In this document: positions 1-6,046 of the stretch, in pieces | Position numbering within the stretch: the first letter of the stretch is position 1 | Layout: every line of letters starts with the position of its first letter | From: Candidatus Heimdallarchaeota archaeon | GTDB taxonomy: Archaea > Asgardarchaeota > Heimdallarchaeia > JABLTI01 | Length of the DNA: 8,997 bases | Assembly (NCBI GenBank): GCA_030602675.1 | Contig: JAUVZH010000080.1 | Location: 1-8,997 of the forward strand | Direction: 5' to 3' | Program-made: the position numbers and the translations under genes | Notes under the pieces: generated by a model | The model's database searches: none | Told to the model about the DNA's origin: nothing | What the model saw: only the letters and a program-made list of their open reading frames with translations

Positions 1-156
1 CAATATTAAATCTATGTTTTCTTTTCCTAATGCTTTCCCAACTGCTTCTGCTTGATTTTTACCATAATCGGATAGTTTTATGTCCATCTGACCTCTAAAT
101 TTCGTTTCCCCAATATTCCAAGATGTTTCTCCATGCCTAACAAGAATTACTCTCAT
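1..156 (-). CDS. Histidine phosphatase / phosphoglycerate mutase family protein, N-terminal fragment
   Basis: The reverse strand is open from an ATG at 156 to the window edge, giving 52 residues that start MRVILVRHGETSWN. Seen directly: the RHGE signature (Arg7, His8, Gly9, Glu10) straight after a hydrophobic first strand, then a short loop and a helix beginning LSDYGKNQAEAVGKAL. This is the classic start of the histidine phosphatase superfamily, in which the histidine is phosphorylated during catalysis. Members include cofactor-dependent phosphoglycerate mutases, alpha-ribazole phosphatase (CobC) and broad-specificity phosphatases. The later catalytic residues lie outside the window, so the substrate cannot be decided. 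It is transcribed away from the gene at 345. No clear Shine-Dalgarno sequence precedes the ATG, so a short-leader or leaderless transcript is possible. Family is confident; specific function is open. Confidence 0.88.
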   Translation of the reverse strand, partial: MRVILVRHGETSWNIGETKFRGQMDIKLSDYGKNQAEAVGKALGKENIDLIL

Positions 157-344
157 AAGTCAAAACCATCATTAACAACAGGTAATCGCCTTTATGCTAT
201 AACTTCTTCTATAGAATTACACTTTACGTTTGCAGCAAATAATAGTAAAAGTGATAGTTGCTATCAAACAATCTGCACAAACCAAAAGTTTTTGATATTA
301 TCAAATAATATAAATCGTTAGTTAAAGAAAAGTGGTTTGAACTA
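157..344. promoter_or_regulatory. Divergent promoter region with nested AT-rich palindromes
   Basis: This 188-nt gap separates two divergent genes. It contains TGATAG/CTATCA around a 3-nt centre (252-266), TTTGATA/TATCAAA around one base (291-305), and overlapping the latter ATATTAT/ATAATAT around CAA (295-311). The AT-rich stretch near 305-314 is a possible TATA box for the gene at 345, about 35 nt upstream of its ATG. Palindromes like these can be operator sites, but AT-rich DNA makes them by chance, so only the general promoter assignment is reasonably safe. Confidence 0.4.
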
Positions 345-1253
345 ATGGATGCTCAGATTTCTTATAATAGCGAAAACACAGTTAAAATTTCAAAAGCGGC
401 AATAGATAATTTACTCGAGCCAATACCAAATGAAATCTTAGTTGAGAAAGTAGCTCAAATCAAAGGTTGGAAAAGCAAAAAACCACCAATAGCTGCAAAG
501 CAATCCAAGAGAGAATATCTGCATCAGCATTTTGGACGAAATCTTACTTTGGGTATTGTTAGAGAGCTAAGAACTTTAAGAGAGCATTCATCTATCTCTA
601 AATTTAATTGGCAAGTGTTCTTCTGGGACAAAAGCATTGCACGCTACTTTCCGGATAAAATAAAGAAGAAATTTGAAAATGTTATTCTTGAAGTAGACTC
701 AATGGTTAATATTGATTTATTAGCAGTAGATGAACCCTCACAAACTATTTTTATGCTCCTTGAACAATGGCAAAAAGAAATTGTTGCTGATACTTTTCTT
801 TCGAAAATTGAAACAAAAATACCAAAATATTATCGAATCTATTTGTCAATTAAGAAAAAGATGCTCTTGATACAAGAAAGAAATGTTGTAGCAACAGAAG
901 AATTTATCAAACTTTTTGAAACAGCATTTAATGTTAAGGTTGAAGAACTAAAAGTAAATGCTATGGTAATTCGTGAGTTTGTTAAAACTAATCCTGAAAG
1001 CCTTACAAGATTAGTAATTAAAGTTCCACAAGAAGTAACTGGTTTTAGTGGGTTATCTGAGTTGACTGTTTTAGGTGAAGATGTTATTAAAGGATCTAAG
1101 GGATTAATGGATAGGCATGAAACATCACCTATAATGGTAGGTCCATGGGTAGGTGTATCAAATTCTGATTTTGATCTTAATGTCGGAAAATCCATTAGAG
1201 TGAAATCAATTAAAAAAATGCTAGTCTTTTTTGATCTTATGAAAAGTCTTTAG
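345..1253 (+). CDS. Uncharacterised 302-residue protein
   Basis: I do not recognise this protein. The start is an ATG at 345, the first in frame, without a strong Shine-Dalgarno but behind an AT-rich promoter-like stretch. It shows no signal peptide and no membrane segment, so it is probably cytoplasmic. Residues 40-66 are strongly basic (GWKSKKPP through REYLHQHFGRN) and could contact nucleic acid. Residues 67-200 look mostly helical. Residues 220-285 look strand-rich, with a Gly/Ser-rich stretch (VTGFSGLSELTVLGED) and a SPIMVGPWVGVSNSDFD segment. The C-terminus is basic and hydrophobic. Composition and codon use resemble the neighbours, so recent transfer is not obvious. It has no close partner: a divergent gene lies upstream and a 166-nt gap with a terminator-like hairpin follows. 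No function is proposed. Confidence 0.75.
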   Translation: MDAQISYNSENTVKISKAAIDNLLEPIPNEILVEKVAQIKGWKSKKPPIAAKQSKREYLHQHFGRNLTLGIVRELRTLREHSSISKFNWQVFFWDKSIARYFPDKIKKKFENVILEVDSMVNIDLLAVDEPSQTIFMLLEQWQKEIVADTFLSKIETKIPKYYRIYLSIKKKMLLIQERNVVATEEFIKLFETAFNVKVEELKVNAMVIREFVKTNPESLTRLVIKVPQEVTGFSGLSELTVLGEDVIKGSKGLMDRHETSPIMVGPWVGVSNSDFDLNVGKSIRVKSIKKMLVFFDLMKSL

Positions 1254-1283
1254 CAGGTTTTTGCTAAAATCGAAATATTTTTT
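1249..1283 (+). terminator. Stem-loop over the stop codon followed by a T tract
   Basis: TTTAGCA (1249-1255) pairs perfectly with TGCTAAA (1262-1268) around a 6-nt loop. The TAG stop of the preceding gene lies inside the left arm. A run of six Ts follows at 1278-1283. Archaeal termination usually depends on T-rich tracts, so this is a plausible 3' end; the hairpin may stabilise the mRNA end. Confidence 0.5.
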
Positions 1284-1419
1284 CTGTTTAAAGAGGTATA
1301 TGCCACAAAAGTAGTATTATTATTTGATAATTTTATATTAATTATAATAGATAATAATAAATTGTATTAGTTTAAAGAATATTAACAAGAAACTTGTGAG
1401 ATAAAAGGTGGCATAAAAC
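1284..1419 (+). promoter_or_regulatory. AT-rich promoter and leader of the coiled-coil/ThiI-like transcript
   Basis: The stretch from about 1317 to 1380 is almost entirely A/T. TTTATATTA (1332-1340) is the best TATA-like match, which would give a leader of roughly 50-60 nt. AAGGTGG (1405-1411) is complementary to the archaeal 16S 3' end and sits 8 nt before the TTG start at 1420, fixing that start. Within the leader, ACAAG/CTTGT (1385-1397) can form a small 5-bp hairpin. Confidence 0.45.
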
Positions 1420-2184
1420 TTGAGTGATAACTTAGATAATCTATTGGGTGACATTTATTCATCAAAGAGTCAGAGTCAAGGTGTAAAAGAATTAGCTATT
1501 TTGATAAACAATCTTTCCCAGCTTCTTCTTAAAGCAATTTCTCAATTAGAAGCTAGGGTCTTAAAATTAGAACAGCAATCTGGACGTGGTGGACCAGCAC
1601 CAAGAGCTGCAAGTCCAGTAGCAGCCCCTGCACCAAAGGCTGCATCCCCATTTAGTGCACCGGCTGCACCAGTCAGAACCCCTCCCCCCCTACAAAAACC
1701 AGCTGCCACTGCCTCTACGGGACCAGGATCAGCTTCAGAAGCAGCTTCAATGTTAGGTGTGACATTAAAGAAGGCACCTACAAGTACAGCTACTACACCA
1801 GCAGCTCCAAGTCCTTCATCTAGTGATGGACCATCCTTCCTAACAGGTGTTGTAAATCCAGATGAAAGAGCTGGTACAACTCCAGGAGGAGTAAGTACTG
1901 CAGGAGGACCAAGTGCAGTAGCGCCAGATGCAGTAACACCAGATGCAGTAGCACCCGCAAGTGCGGGAGGAATAGCTGGCCCAGCAGGTGGTTTTAGAGG
2001 TGAATTAGCAGAAAAATTGGCTAGAAGACGTCAAATGGTGCAACAACAATTAGAAGATGATTTTGATGCTCCAGATTTAGCTGCTACACCAGATGAAGAA
2101 GTTGTTGAAGAAACAACTAGTAGTGAATTAAAATTAGATCTTGAAGATGAACTTAGAAGTGCATTCTCAAAAATCAAAGGTTAA
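1420..2184 (+). CDS. Coiled-coil, Pro/Ala-rich low-complexity protein with a basic LARRR motif
   Basis: This is a 254-residue protein with a TTG start, chosen because AAGGTGG lies 8 nt upstream and no in-frame ATG occurs before residue 111. Visible regions: residues 21-54, a heptad-like helix (LAILINNLSQLLLKAISQL and on) likely to be a coiled coil; residues 55-135, Pro/Ala/Ser-rich and probably disordered, with a TPPPLQKP stretch; residues 150-190, Gly/Ala/Pro-rich with a short tandem repeat; residues 191-206, FRGELAEKLARRRQMV, a basic amphipathic helix; then an acidic tail ending in LEDELRSAFSKIKG. The order of oligomerising helix, proline-rich linker and basic short helix recalls eukaryotic actin-regulator tails such as the Ena/VASP EVH2 region, though here the coiled coil is N-terminal. 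That resemblance is inference from pattern only. It is probably cotranscribed with the ThiI-like gene 8 nt downstream, but no shared role is evident. Confidence 0.8.
   Translation: MSDNLDNLLGDIYSSKSQSQGVKELAILINNLSQLLLKAISQLEARVLKLEQQSGRGGPAPRAASPVAAPAPKAASPFSAPAAPVRTPPPLQKPAATASTGPGSASEAASMLGVTLKKAPTSTATTPAAPSPSSSDGPSFLTGVVNPDERAGTTPGGVSTAGGPSAVAPDAVTPDAVAPASAGGIAGPAGGFRGELAEKLARRRQMVQQQLEDDFDAPDLAATPDEEVVEETTSSELKLDLEDELRSAFSKIKG
1915..1956 (+). repeat. 15-bp tandem repeat inside the low-complexity coding region
   Basis: A unit reading GCAGTAnCnCCAGAT occurs about 2.8 times in a row, encoding AVAPD-AVTPD-AVAP. The copies differ at a few bases (GCG, ACA and GCA in the third codon), so the array is not freshly expanded. 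Length variation here between strains would be expected if it slips. Confidence 0.75.
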
Positions 2185-2192
2185 TTGCTGTA

Positions 2193-2891
2193 ATGAAAAA
2201 AAAAGCAGTATGTTTAATTAGCGATGGGTTAGATTCACCTGTCGCAACTTTTCTTATTGAGCAGAAAGGCATAGAGGTAATTGGAATCAATTTTGATAAT
2301 AAACCCATGGTTAAATATGCCAAAATAAAAAGAGACCAAAATCAACTGCAAGAAAATATTGCTGTTGGTCAAATTCAAAATATTGCACAAGCATTAGTTA
2401 ATTCATTTATGAAACAAACAAAGTTTAAACTTTTTATTGTACCCAATGGTGAAGATTTAGAGAAGATAACAACACATTCTCATGACCCAAAAATCACATG
2501 TGTTCTTTGTAAGAGATTAATGGTTAAAAAAGCAGAAATTATAGCAAATGAAGTAAATGCTGAATACATTGCCACAGGTGAAATTCTTGGAGAACAAGCA
2601 AGTCAAACTATTGATAATCTAAAAATCATAGAGGATGCAGTAAACAGTAAAAGGTTAATCAGACCTAATATTGGTTTGAACAAAGAAGAGGTAATTACTA
2701 TCGCAAGGGAGATTGGAACTTATCAATTTGCTGAATTAGCAGCAAAATATACTTGTTCTGCTGTTCCTATCAAACCAGTAACCAAGACTAATTTAGATAG
2801 AGTCTTAGTAGCTGAAGAGAAACTAGAATTACAAGATGCAATTAACTCTTGTTTTACTAATGCAAAACAGTTAGATTTTCAGAAGTTATGA
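2193..2891 (+). CDS. ThiI-type PP-loop sulfurtransferase domain protein lacking THUMP
   Basis: This 232-residue protein consists only of the adenylating/thiolating domain of ThiI-type tRNA sulfurtransferases, which make 4-thiouridine at tRNA position 8. Seen directly: the PP-loop ATP-binding motif SDGLDSPVA (residues 10-18, with Asp for the usual second-position Gly), the pair CVLCKR (Cys103, Cys106), TGE (128-130), the ASQT segment (136-139), the RPNIGLNKEEVITIAREIGTY block typical of ThiI (157-177, interrupted here for brevity), and Cys188 in YTCSAVP. In methanogen ThiI a CXXC pair plus a third cysteine hold an iron-sulfur cluster; the same three positions seem present here. Full-length ThiI adds N-terminal ferredoxin-like and THUMP domains for tRNA binding, which are absent. 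The ATG follows the previous stop by 8 nt, with AAAGGT at 2176-2181 serving as a ribosome site. Family is clear; whether tRNA is the real substrate is uncertain. Confidence 0.85.
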   Translation: MKKKAVCLISDGLDSPVATFLIEQKGIEVIGINFDNKPMVKYAKIKRDQNQLQENIAVGQIQNIAQALVNSFMKQTKFKLFIVPNGEDLEKITTHSHDPKITCVLCKRLMVKKAEIIANEVNAEYIATGEILGEQASQTIDNLKIIEDAVNSKRLIRPNIGLNKEEVITIAREIGTYQFAELAAKYTCSAVPIKPVTKTNLDRVLVAEEKLELQDAINSCFTNAKQLDFQKL

Positions 2892-3021
2892 TTTCTTCAT
2901 CTTTATTCATAGTAATAACTGATATGTTTTAATATCTTTAACAAAAAAATATTTTAAGGTTTCCCAAGTTCGTTACTACAAGCCTTTCCTACGATAATAG
3001 ATTCAAGTTTATTTTAGGAGA

Positions 3022-3075
3022 AATCTAAAAAACTCTCATGCCGCTAAATGGTATAGAGAGAAATCTTTTTAGATT
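3022..3075 (+). ncRNA. Long three-segment stem-loop, candidate leader element or small RNA
   Basis: AATCTAAAAA (3022-3031) pairs perfectly with TTTTTAGATT (3066-3075). Inside this, CTCTC (3033-3037) pairs with GAGAG (3056-3060), and ATGCC (3038-3042) pairs with GGTAT (3050-3054) with one G-U pair. The loop is 7 nt (3043-3049) and the internal loop is asymmetric. The element lies 42 nt before the TTG start at 3118. It could be a 5'-leader regulator, the 3' end of an upstream RNA, or an independent RNA; the sequence does not decide. Confidence 0.45.
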
Positions 3076-3102
3076 AGAATTAATATGAAGGATTCATTAA
3101 AA

Positions 3103-3107
3103 GAGGA
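3103..3107 (+). promoter_or_regulatory. Shine-Dalgarno that fixes the TTG start at 3118
   Basis: GAGGA ends 10 nt before TTG at 3118. A nearby ATG at 3110 is closed after three codons, and the next in-frame ATG is at 3187, which would remove the first 23 residues. The TTG start is therefore preferred. Confidence 0.55.
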
Positions 3108-3117
3108 CGATGAATAA

Positions 3118-3531
3118 TTGAAGGGCATAATAACAGCTTCAAAACTAGTCTCATCTCCAAAAGAGATAGCTTTTCCAGATTTAGTAATGACTGACCTTGA
3201 AGGATTTGATGGCGACAGTGGAAAAATCTTGATAGTTTATGCTTCAAATGTGAAGGCAATCTACTTCTTTTCAGTTGAATCAGAAGTTATCAAAATTGGC
3301 ATTAAAATATATCCATTAACCTCCCGTATTGTAGCTAAAATAATGGCAAAAATTAACGAGTTTGCAAATAAAATAACCTATTCAACAGGTTTATGTTTAG
3401 TTGATGATGTTTGTATATGGGAAGGCTTTCTAGAGGCTCGTTATCTCACTCGCTCAATGGAAGAAGTTAAGAACCTTTTAAAGGAAATTGAAGAGGTTCA
3501 AGACGTAACTATTGAAGAAGTTCCTCATTAA
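3118..3531 (+). CDS. Small protein with a predicted ACT-like ferredoxin fold
   Basis: This is a 137-residue cytoplasmic protein with no signal peptide or membrane segment, starting at TTG behind GAGGA. I do not recognise a named family. From residue 57 the pattern reads strand (VIKIGIKIYP), helix (about 67-83), strand (86-93), strand (98-105, CIWEGFLEA), helix (112-125, SMEEVKNLLKEIEEV), strand (128-134, QDVTIEEV). This beta-alpha-beta-beta-alpha-beta order is that of ACT and related ferredoxin-like domains, which often bind small ligands such as amino acids and regulate enzymes. The N-terminal 55 residues form a separate strand-rich part. It is preceded by a structured leader and followed by two hairpins, so it is probably transcribed alone. 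A regulatory ligand-binding role is a guess based on the predicted fold. Confidence 0.7.
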   Translation: MKGIITASKLVSSPKEIAFPDLVMTDLEGFDGDSGKILIVYASNVKAIYFFSVESEVIKIGIKIYPLTSRIVAKIMAKINEFANKITYSTGLCLVDDVCIWEGFLEARYLTRSMEEVKNLLKEIEEVQDVTIEEVPH

Positions 3532-3552
3532 TTGAGGTTTTCTTTTAATTTT
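3523..3552 (+). terminator. Stop-codon hairpin followed by T-rich tracts
   Basis: CCTCA (3523-3527) pairs with TGAGG (3533-3537) around a 5-nt loop that contains most of the TAA stop. Runs of four Ts follow at 3538-3541, 3543-3546 and 3549-3552. This is a plausible archaeal 3' end for the ACT-like gene. Confidence 0.5.
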
Positions 3553-3565
3553 CTCATTTTATCTT

Positions 3566-3593
3566 TAGCTTTCTAGATTATTCTAGTAAGCTA
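3566..3593. repeat. 28-nt near-perfect inverted repeat upstream of thiL
   Basis: TAGCTT (3566-3571) and AAGCTA (3588-3593) pair. After one T-T mismatch, CTAGA (3573-3577) and TCTAG (3582-3586) pair around a TTAT loop. The element sits 67 nt before the thiL start and downstream of the T-rich end of the previous gene. It could be an operator for thiL or a second 3'-end hairpin. Confidence 0.5.
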
Positions 3594-3660
3594 TGTTTAC
3601 AAAGAATTTTTAAGAGTTTAATTTGATTTTTACTAAATTAACTTTAAAAGGGAATGCACC

Positions 3661-4635
3661 ATGAATAAAACCATTAAAGATATCGGAGAAAGAGCATTAC
3701 TTGATATGTTTGAAAAACTAGTTGATAGTGGCGATCTTCCTTTTAATGATGATGCAGTTGCCTTTTCAATAGACGATAAGCGTTCTCTGGTTGTCAATAT
3801 TGACACTTTCGTTGCAAAGACAGATGCACCACCACAAATGACTCCTTTCCAAATGGGTAGTAAATCTGTAACTATGGCTATAAGCGATTTAGTAGCGAAA
3901 GGAATCCAACCTTTGCATGTTGTTGCTTCTGGAGCATTTCCAGAGAATTTTACAGTAGAACAAACTTTAGACCTTGTAAAGGGTATTAGGGAAACTACAC
4001 ACAGCTATAATGCAAAATTCCTTGGTGGGGATACTAATGCAGCTGATGATATTATTATATCAGTTGTAGCTTTAGGTTTAGGTCAACGAGAGAATCTGAT
4101 TTTGCGTTCTGGTGGTCAAAAAGGCGATCTTATTTGTACTACAGGGAAATTTGGTTTAACTGGTGCAGGTTTTAAAGTGTTTCTAGAAGATTTTCCAGCA
4201 ACAAAGAAGCAAAAGGAAAAGTTCAGAAAAGCAATCTATTCACCAAAGGCACGATTAAATGAAGGATTAATTTTCTCTAATTTTGGTAAGATAACCAGCA
4301 GTATTGATAGTAGTGATGGTTTAGCATGGTGTTTGAATGAGCTTTTAAGAAATAAAGAAAAATTAGGTATTATGATTAATAAACTGCCAATTGACCCTCT
4401 GGTTATTGATTTTGCTAGTGATAACGAATTAAAAGCAGAAGAATTAGCATTATTTGGAGGAGAGGAATTTGAATTGGTGTTTTCTTTAAAACCTGAAAAT
4501 CTAATTTCATTAGAAGAAGAAATGGAAGTCCACAAAATAGGCAAGTTTACAGCAGAGCAAAAAGGAAAGATAATGTACAAATTCGATGATATTTTAAAAG
4601 AAATCACACCAAAAGGTTGGGAGCATTTCACTTAA
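3661..4635 (+). CDS. thiL: Thiamine-monophosphate kinase
   Basis: ThiL uses ATP to phosphorylate thiamine monophosphate to thiamine diphosphate, the last step in making the cofactor. The 324-residue length is normal for the family. Motifs in order: NDDAV (29-33, metal-binding Asp30/Asp31), NIDTFV (46-51, Asp48), the AISDLVAKG helix (73-81), LGGDTN (121-126), the SIDSSDGL signature (214-221) and GGEEFELVF (266-274, corresponding to GEDYEL in bacteria). Together these define the two-domain PurM/ThiL kinase fold with its glycine-rich and acidic nucleotide-binding loops. No key residue appears missing. The ATG at 3661 has AAAAGGG (3646-3652) 8 nt upstream. It reads in the same direction as pus10, 61 nt before it, but a T-rich tract after its stop suggests separate transcripts. 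A ThiI-like domain gene lies nearby, although tRNA thiolation and this kinase step are distinct. Confidence 0.95.
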   Translation: MNKTIKDIGERALLDMFEKLVDSGDLPFNDDAVAFSIDDKRSLVVNIDTFVAKTDAPPQMTPFQMGSKSVTMAISDLVAKGIQPLHVVASGAFPENFTVEQTLDLVKGIRETTHSYNAKFLGGDTNAADDIIISVVALGLGQRENLILRSGGQKGDLICTTGKFGLTGAGFKVFLEDFPATKKQKEKFRKAIYSPKARLNEGLIFSNFGKITSSIDSSDGLAWCLNELLRNKEKLGIMINKLPIDPLVIDFASDNELKAEELALFGGEEFELVFSLKPENLISLEEEMEVHKIGKFTAEQKGKIMYKFDDILKEITPKGWEHFT

Positions 4636-4637
4636 GA

Positions 4638-4652
4638 TTTTTTATTTATTTT
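4638..4652 (+). terminator. T-rich terminator after thiL
   Basis: Six Ts (4638-4643), then three and then four more, separated by single A residues, begin 3 nt after the thiL stop. T-rich tracts without a needed hairpin are the usual signal for archaeal RNA polymerase termination. Confidence 0.55.
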
Positions 4653-4664
4653 AATGAATGGGAA

Positions 4665-4675
4665 AATTAAAAATA
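4665..4675 (+). promoter_or_regulatory. TATA-like box for pus10, likely leaderless transcript
   Basis: AATTAAAAATA is centred about 27 nt upstream of the ATG at 4697. Archaeal TATA boxes are normally centred about 26-27 nt before the transcription start, so transcription would begin at or next to the ATG. No Shine-Dalgarno sequence lies between them, which agrees with a leaderless mRNA. Confidence 0.4.
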
Positions 4676-4696
4676 GGGTATTAATATTCCAAGCTC

Positions 4697-6031
4697 ATGC
4701 TTCAGCTTGCAATTTCTCTACTGAAGGATTATCATCTTTGCGATCATTGTCTTGGGAGACAAGTGGCACTAGTTGGTTATGGGTTATCAAATAATGAAAG
4801 GGGAAAGATTCTAAAAAATGCTTTAGTATTGGAGCTCTTTGAAAAAGCAAAACAAGATAAAGAAGCAGCTATGATTTTACAAAATATGGCTGAAATGGGG
4901 AATATTCTAGCGAAAAACTCTTTTGAGAAAATACTTGACAAAAGTAGCGAGCATTCATTAGCTGATGGTAGAAGCTGCTATTTATGCGAAGGATTGTTTG
5001 TTAGCTTAGATGATATTGTAAAACCAATTGTTGCAAAATTAGAAAATGAAGATTACCAAAGCTTCTTGGTTGGTGCAAAATTAGCACCTGAAGTTATAGA
5101 AAGAGAAGATGATTTGAGAGGAAAATACAAAATTACTACTGGTGAGAGTATCAAATCGGAATTTACTCGAGAGATAGGAAAAAAAATAATGATCTTAACT
5201 GAAAAGGAGCCAGATTTTCATTTACCTGATATTACAATAGTTATAGATTTGGTTAGTCAAAAAACAATCCTTCAGAAAAGATCACTCTATCTTTATGGTC
5301 GTTACAATAAATTCATCAGAACAATTCCTCAAACAAGGTGGCCATGTTATGATTGTAAAGGCAAAGGATGTATAAAGTGCGATTTTACTGGAAAAAGATA
5401 TCAAGTAAGCATTGAAGAATTAATTGCTGAACCTATCCTTAAAATCACAGGTGGAATTGGTTCAAAATTCCATGGTGCAGGGAGAGAAGATATTAATGCA
5501 CTAATGTTAGGAAATGGTCGTCCTTTTGTTTTGGAAATACAAGAGCCCAAAATAAGATCAATTAATCTAAAAAAAGTAGAAAAAATTGTAAATAGAAAAA
5601 CAAGAGGAAAGGTCAAAATCTCAAGTCTAGCTTTTTCAAATAAACGAAAGGTACAAGAAATAAAGAGTCTAGCAAAAAAAACTCGTAAAACCTATAGAGC
5701 TCTAGTAGAGCTGGATGAAACAGTTTCAGATGAACAAATAAAACAGCTTGAAAAAGAATTTAGAGCGAAGAAAATCAAGCAAAAAACACCAAAAAGAGTT
5801 CTTCATAGAAGAGCTAATCTTGAAAGACCCAAAACTGTTCATGAAGTATCTGTAAAAAGAATAAAAGAAATGGAAATTGAAGTTGAAATCTTGGGAGAAG
5901 GGGGATTATATATTAAAGAATTAATTTCTGGTGATGATGGAAGAACTATACCTAGTTTTGCTAGTATTTTAGGTTGTAAGGCATATTGTAAAAAGCTAGA
6001 TGTTATTTATTTGCATCATATAGATGACTAA
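4697..6031 (+). CDS. pus10: tRNA pseudouridine synthase Pus10
   Basis: Archaeal Pus10 converts uridine 54, and in many archaea also uridine 55, of the tRNA T-loop to pseudouridine; the enzyme family is shared with eukaryotes and absent from bacteria. The 444-residue protein has the expected plan. The N-terminal accessory domain carries two zinc-binding pairs, CDHC (15-18) and CYLC (94-97). A further cluster, CYDCKGKGCIKC (217-228), is characteristic of archaeal Pus10. The catalytic domain has GAGREDINALMLGNGRP (260-276), with Asp265 as the predicted nucleophile. TPKRVLHRRANLERPK (364-379) and GGLYIKELISGDDGRT (402-417) are conserved C-terminal blocks. The ATG at 4697 is right because the family begins just before the LCDHCLGR motif. 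It ends 15 nt from the convergent stop of the SWIM gene. Confidence 0.96.
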   Translation: MLQLAISLLKDYHLCDHCLGRQVALVGYGLSNNERGKILKNALVLELFEKAKQDKEAAMILQNMAEMGNILAKNSFEKILDKSSEHSLADGRSCYLCEGLFVSLDDIVKPIVAKLENEDYQSFLVGAKLAPEVIEREDDLRGKYKITTGESIKSEFTREIGKKIMILTEKEPDFHLPDITIVIDLVSQKTILQKRSLYLYGRYNKFIRTIPQTRWPCYDCKGKGCIKCDFTGKRYQVSIEELIAEPILKITGGIGSKFHGAGREDINALMLGNGRPFVLEIQEPKIRSINLKKVEKIVNRKTRGKVKISSLAFSNKRKVQEIKSLAKKTRKTYRALVELDETVSDEQIKQLEKEFRAKKIKQKTPKRVLHRRANLERPKTVHEVSVKRIKEMEIEVEILGEGGLYIKELISGDDGRTIPSFASILGCKAYCKKLDVIYLHHIDD

Positions 6032-6046
6032 AAACCAATTACTCTT

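Larger units (their letters stand above)
2892..3117. other. 226-nt gene-free stretch with a structured core
   Basis: No coding frame on either strand is convincing here. The first third is AT-rich, with possible 3'-end T tracts for the upstream gene. From about 2958 the base composition becomes less AT-rich (for example GGTTTCCCAAGTTCG and AAGCCTTTCCTACG), and a long hairpin follows at 3022-3075. The final part is the leader of the gene at 3118. A local G+C rise between AT-rich genes is a common sign of a structured RNA, but no known RNA family was recognised. Confidence 0.5.

Noticed and set aside
133..321. 62-codon plus-strand open frame in the divergent promoter region
   Set aside because: It overlaps the N-terminus of the histidine phosphatase gene on the other strand, has a Ser/Asn-rich composition without domain features, and covers promoter palindromes.
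839..1195. Reverse-strand open frame inside the 345-1253 gene
   Set aside because: It is the antisense shadow of a coding gene, with a composition that mirrors the real frame and no recognisable motif.
2887..2934. Possible box C/D small RNA (ATGATTT followed by CTGA)
   Set aside because: Box C is a poor match to RUGAUGA and no internal C'/D' pair or terminal stem is visible.
4236..4631. Reverse-strand open frame inside thiL
   Set aside because: The plus strand encodes conserved ThiL motifs here, so the reverse frame is incidental.
3661..4635. TPP riboswitch in front of thiL
   Set aside because: The gap contains no recognisable conserved TPP-binding segments such as CUGAGA; only a simple inverted repeat is present.
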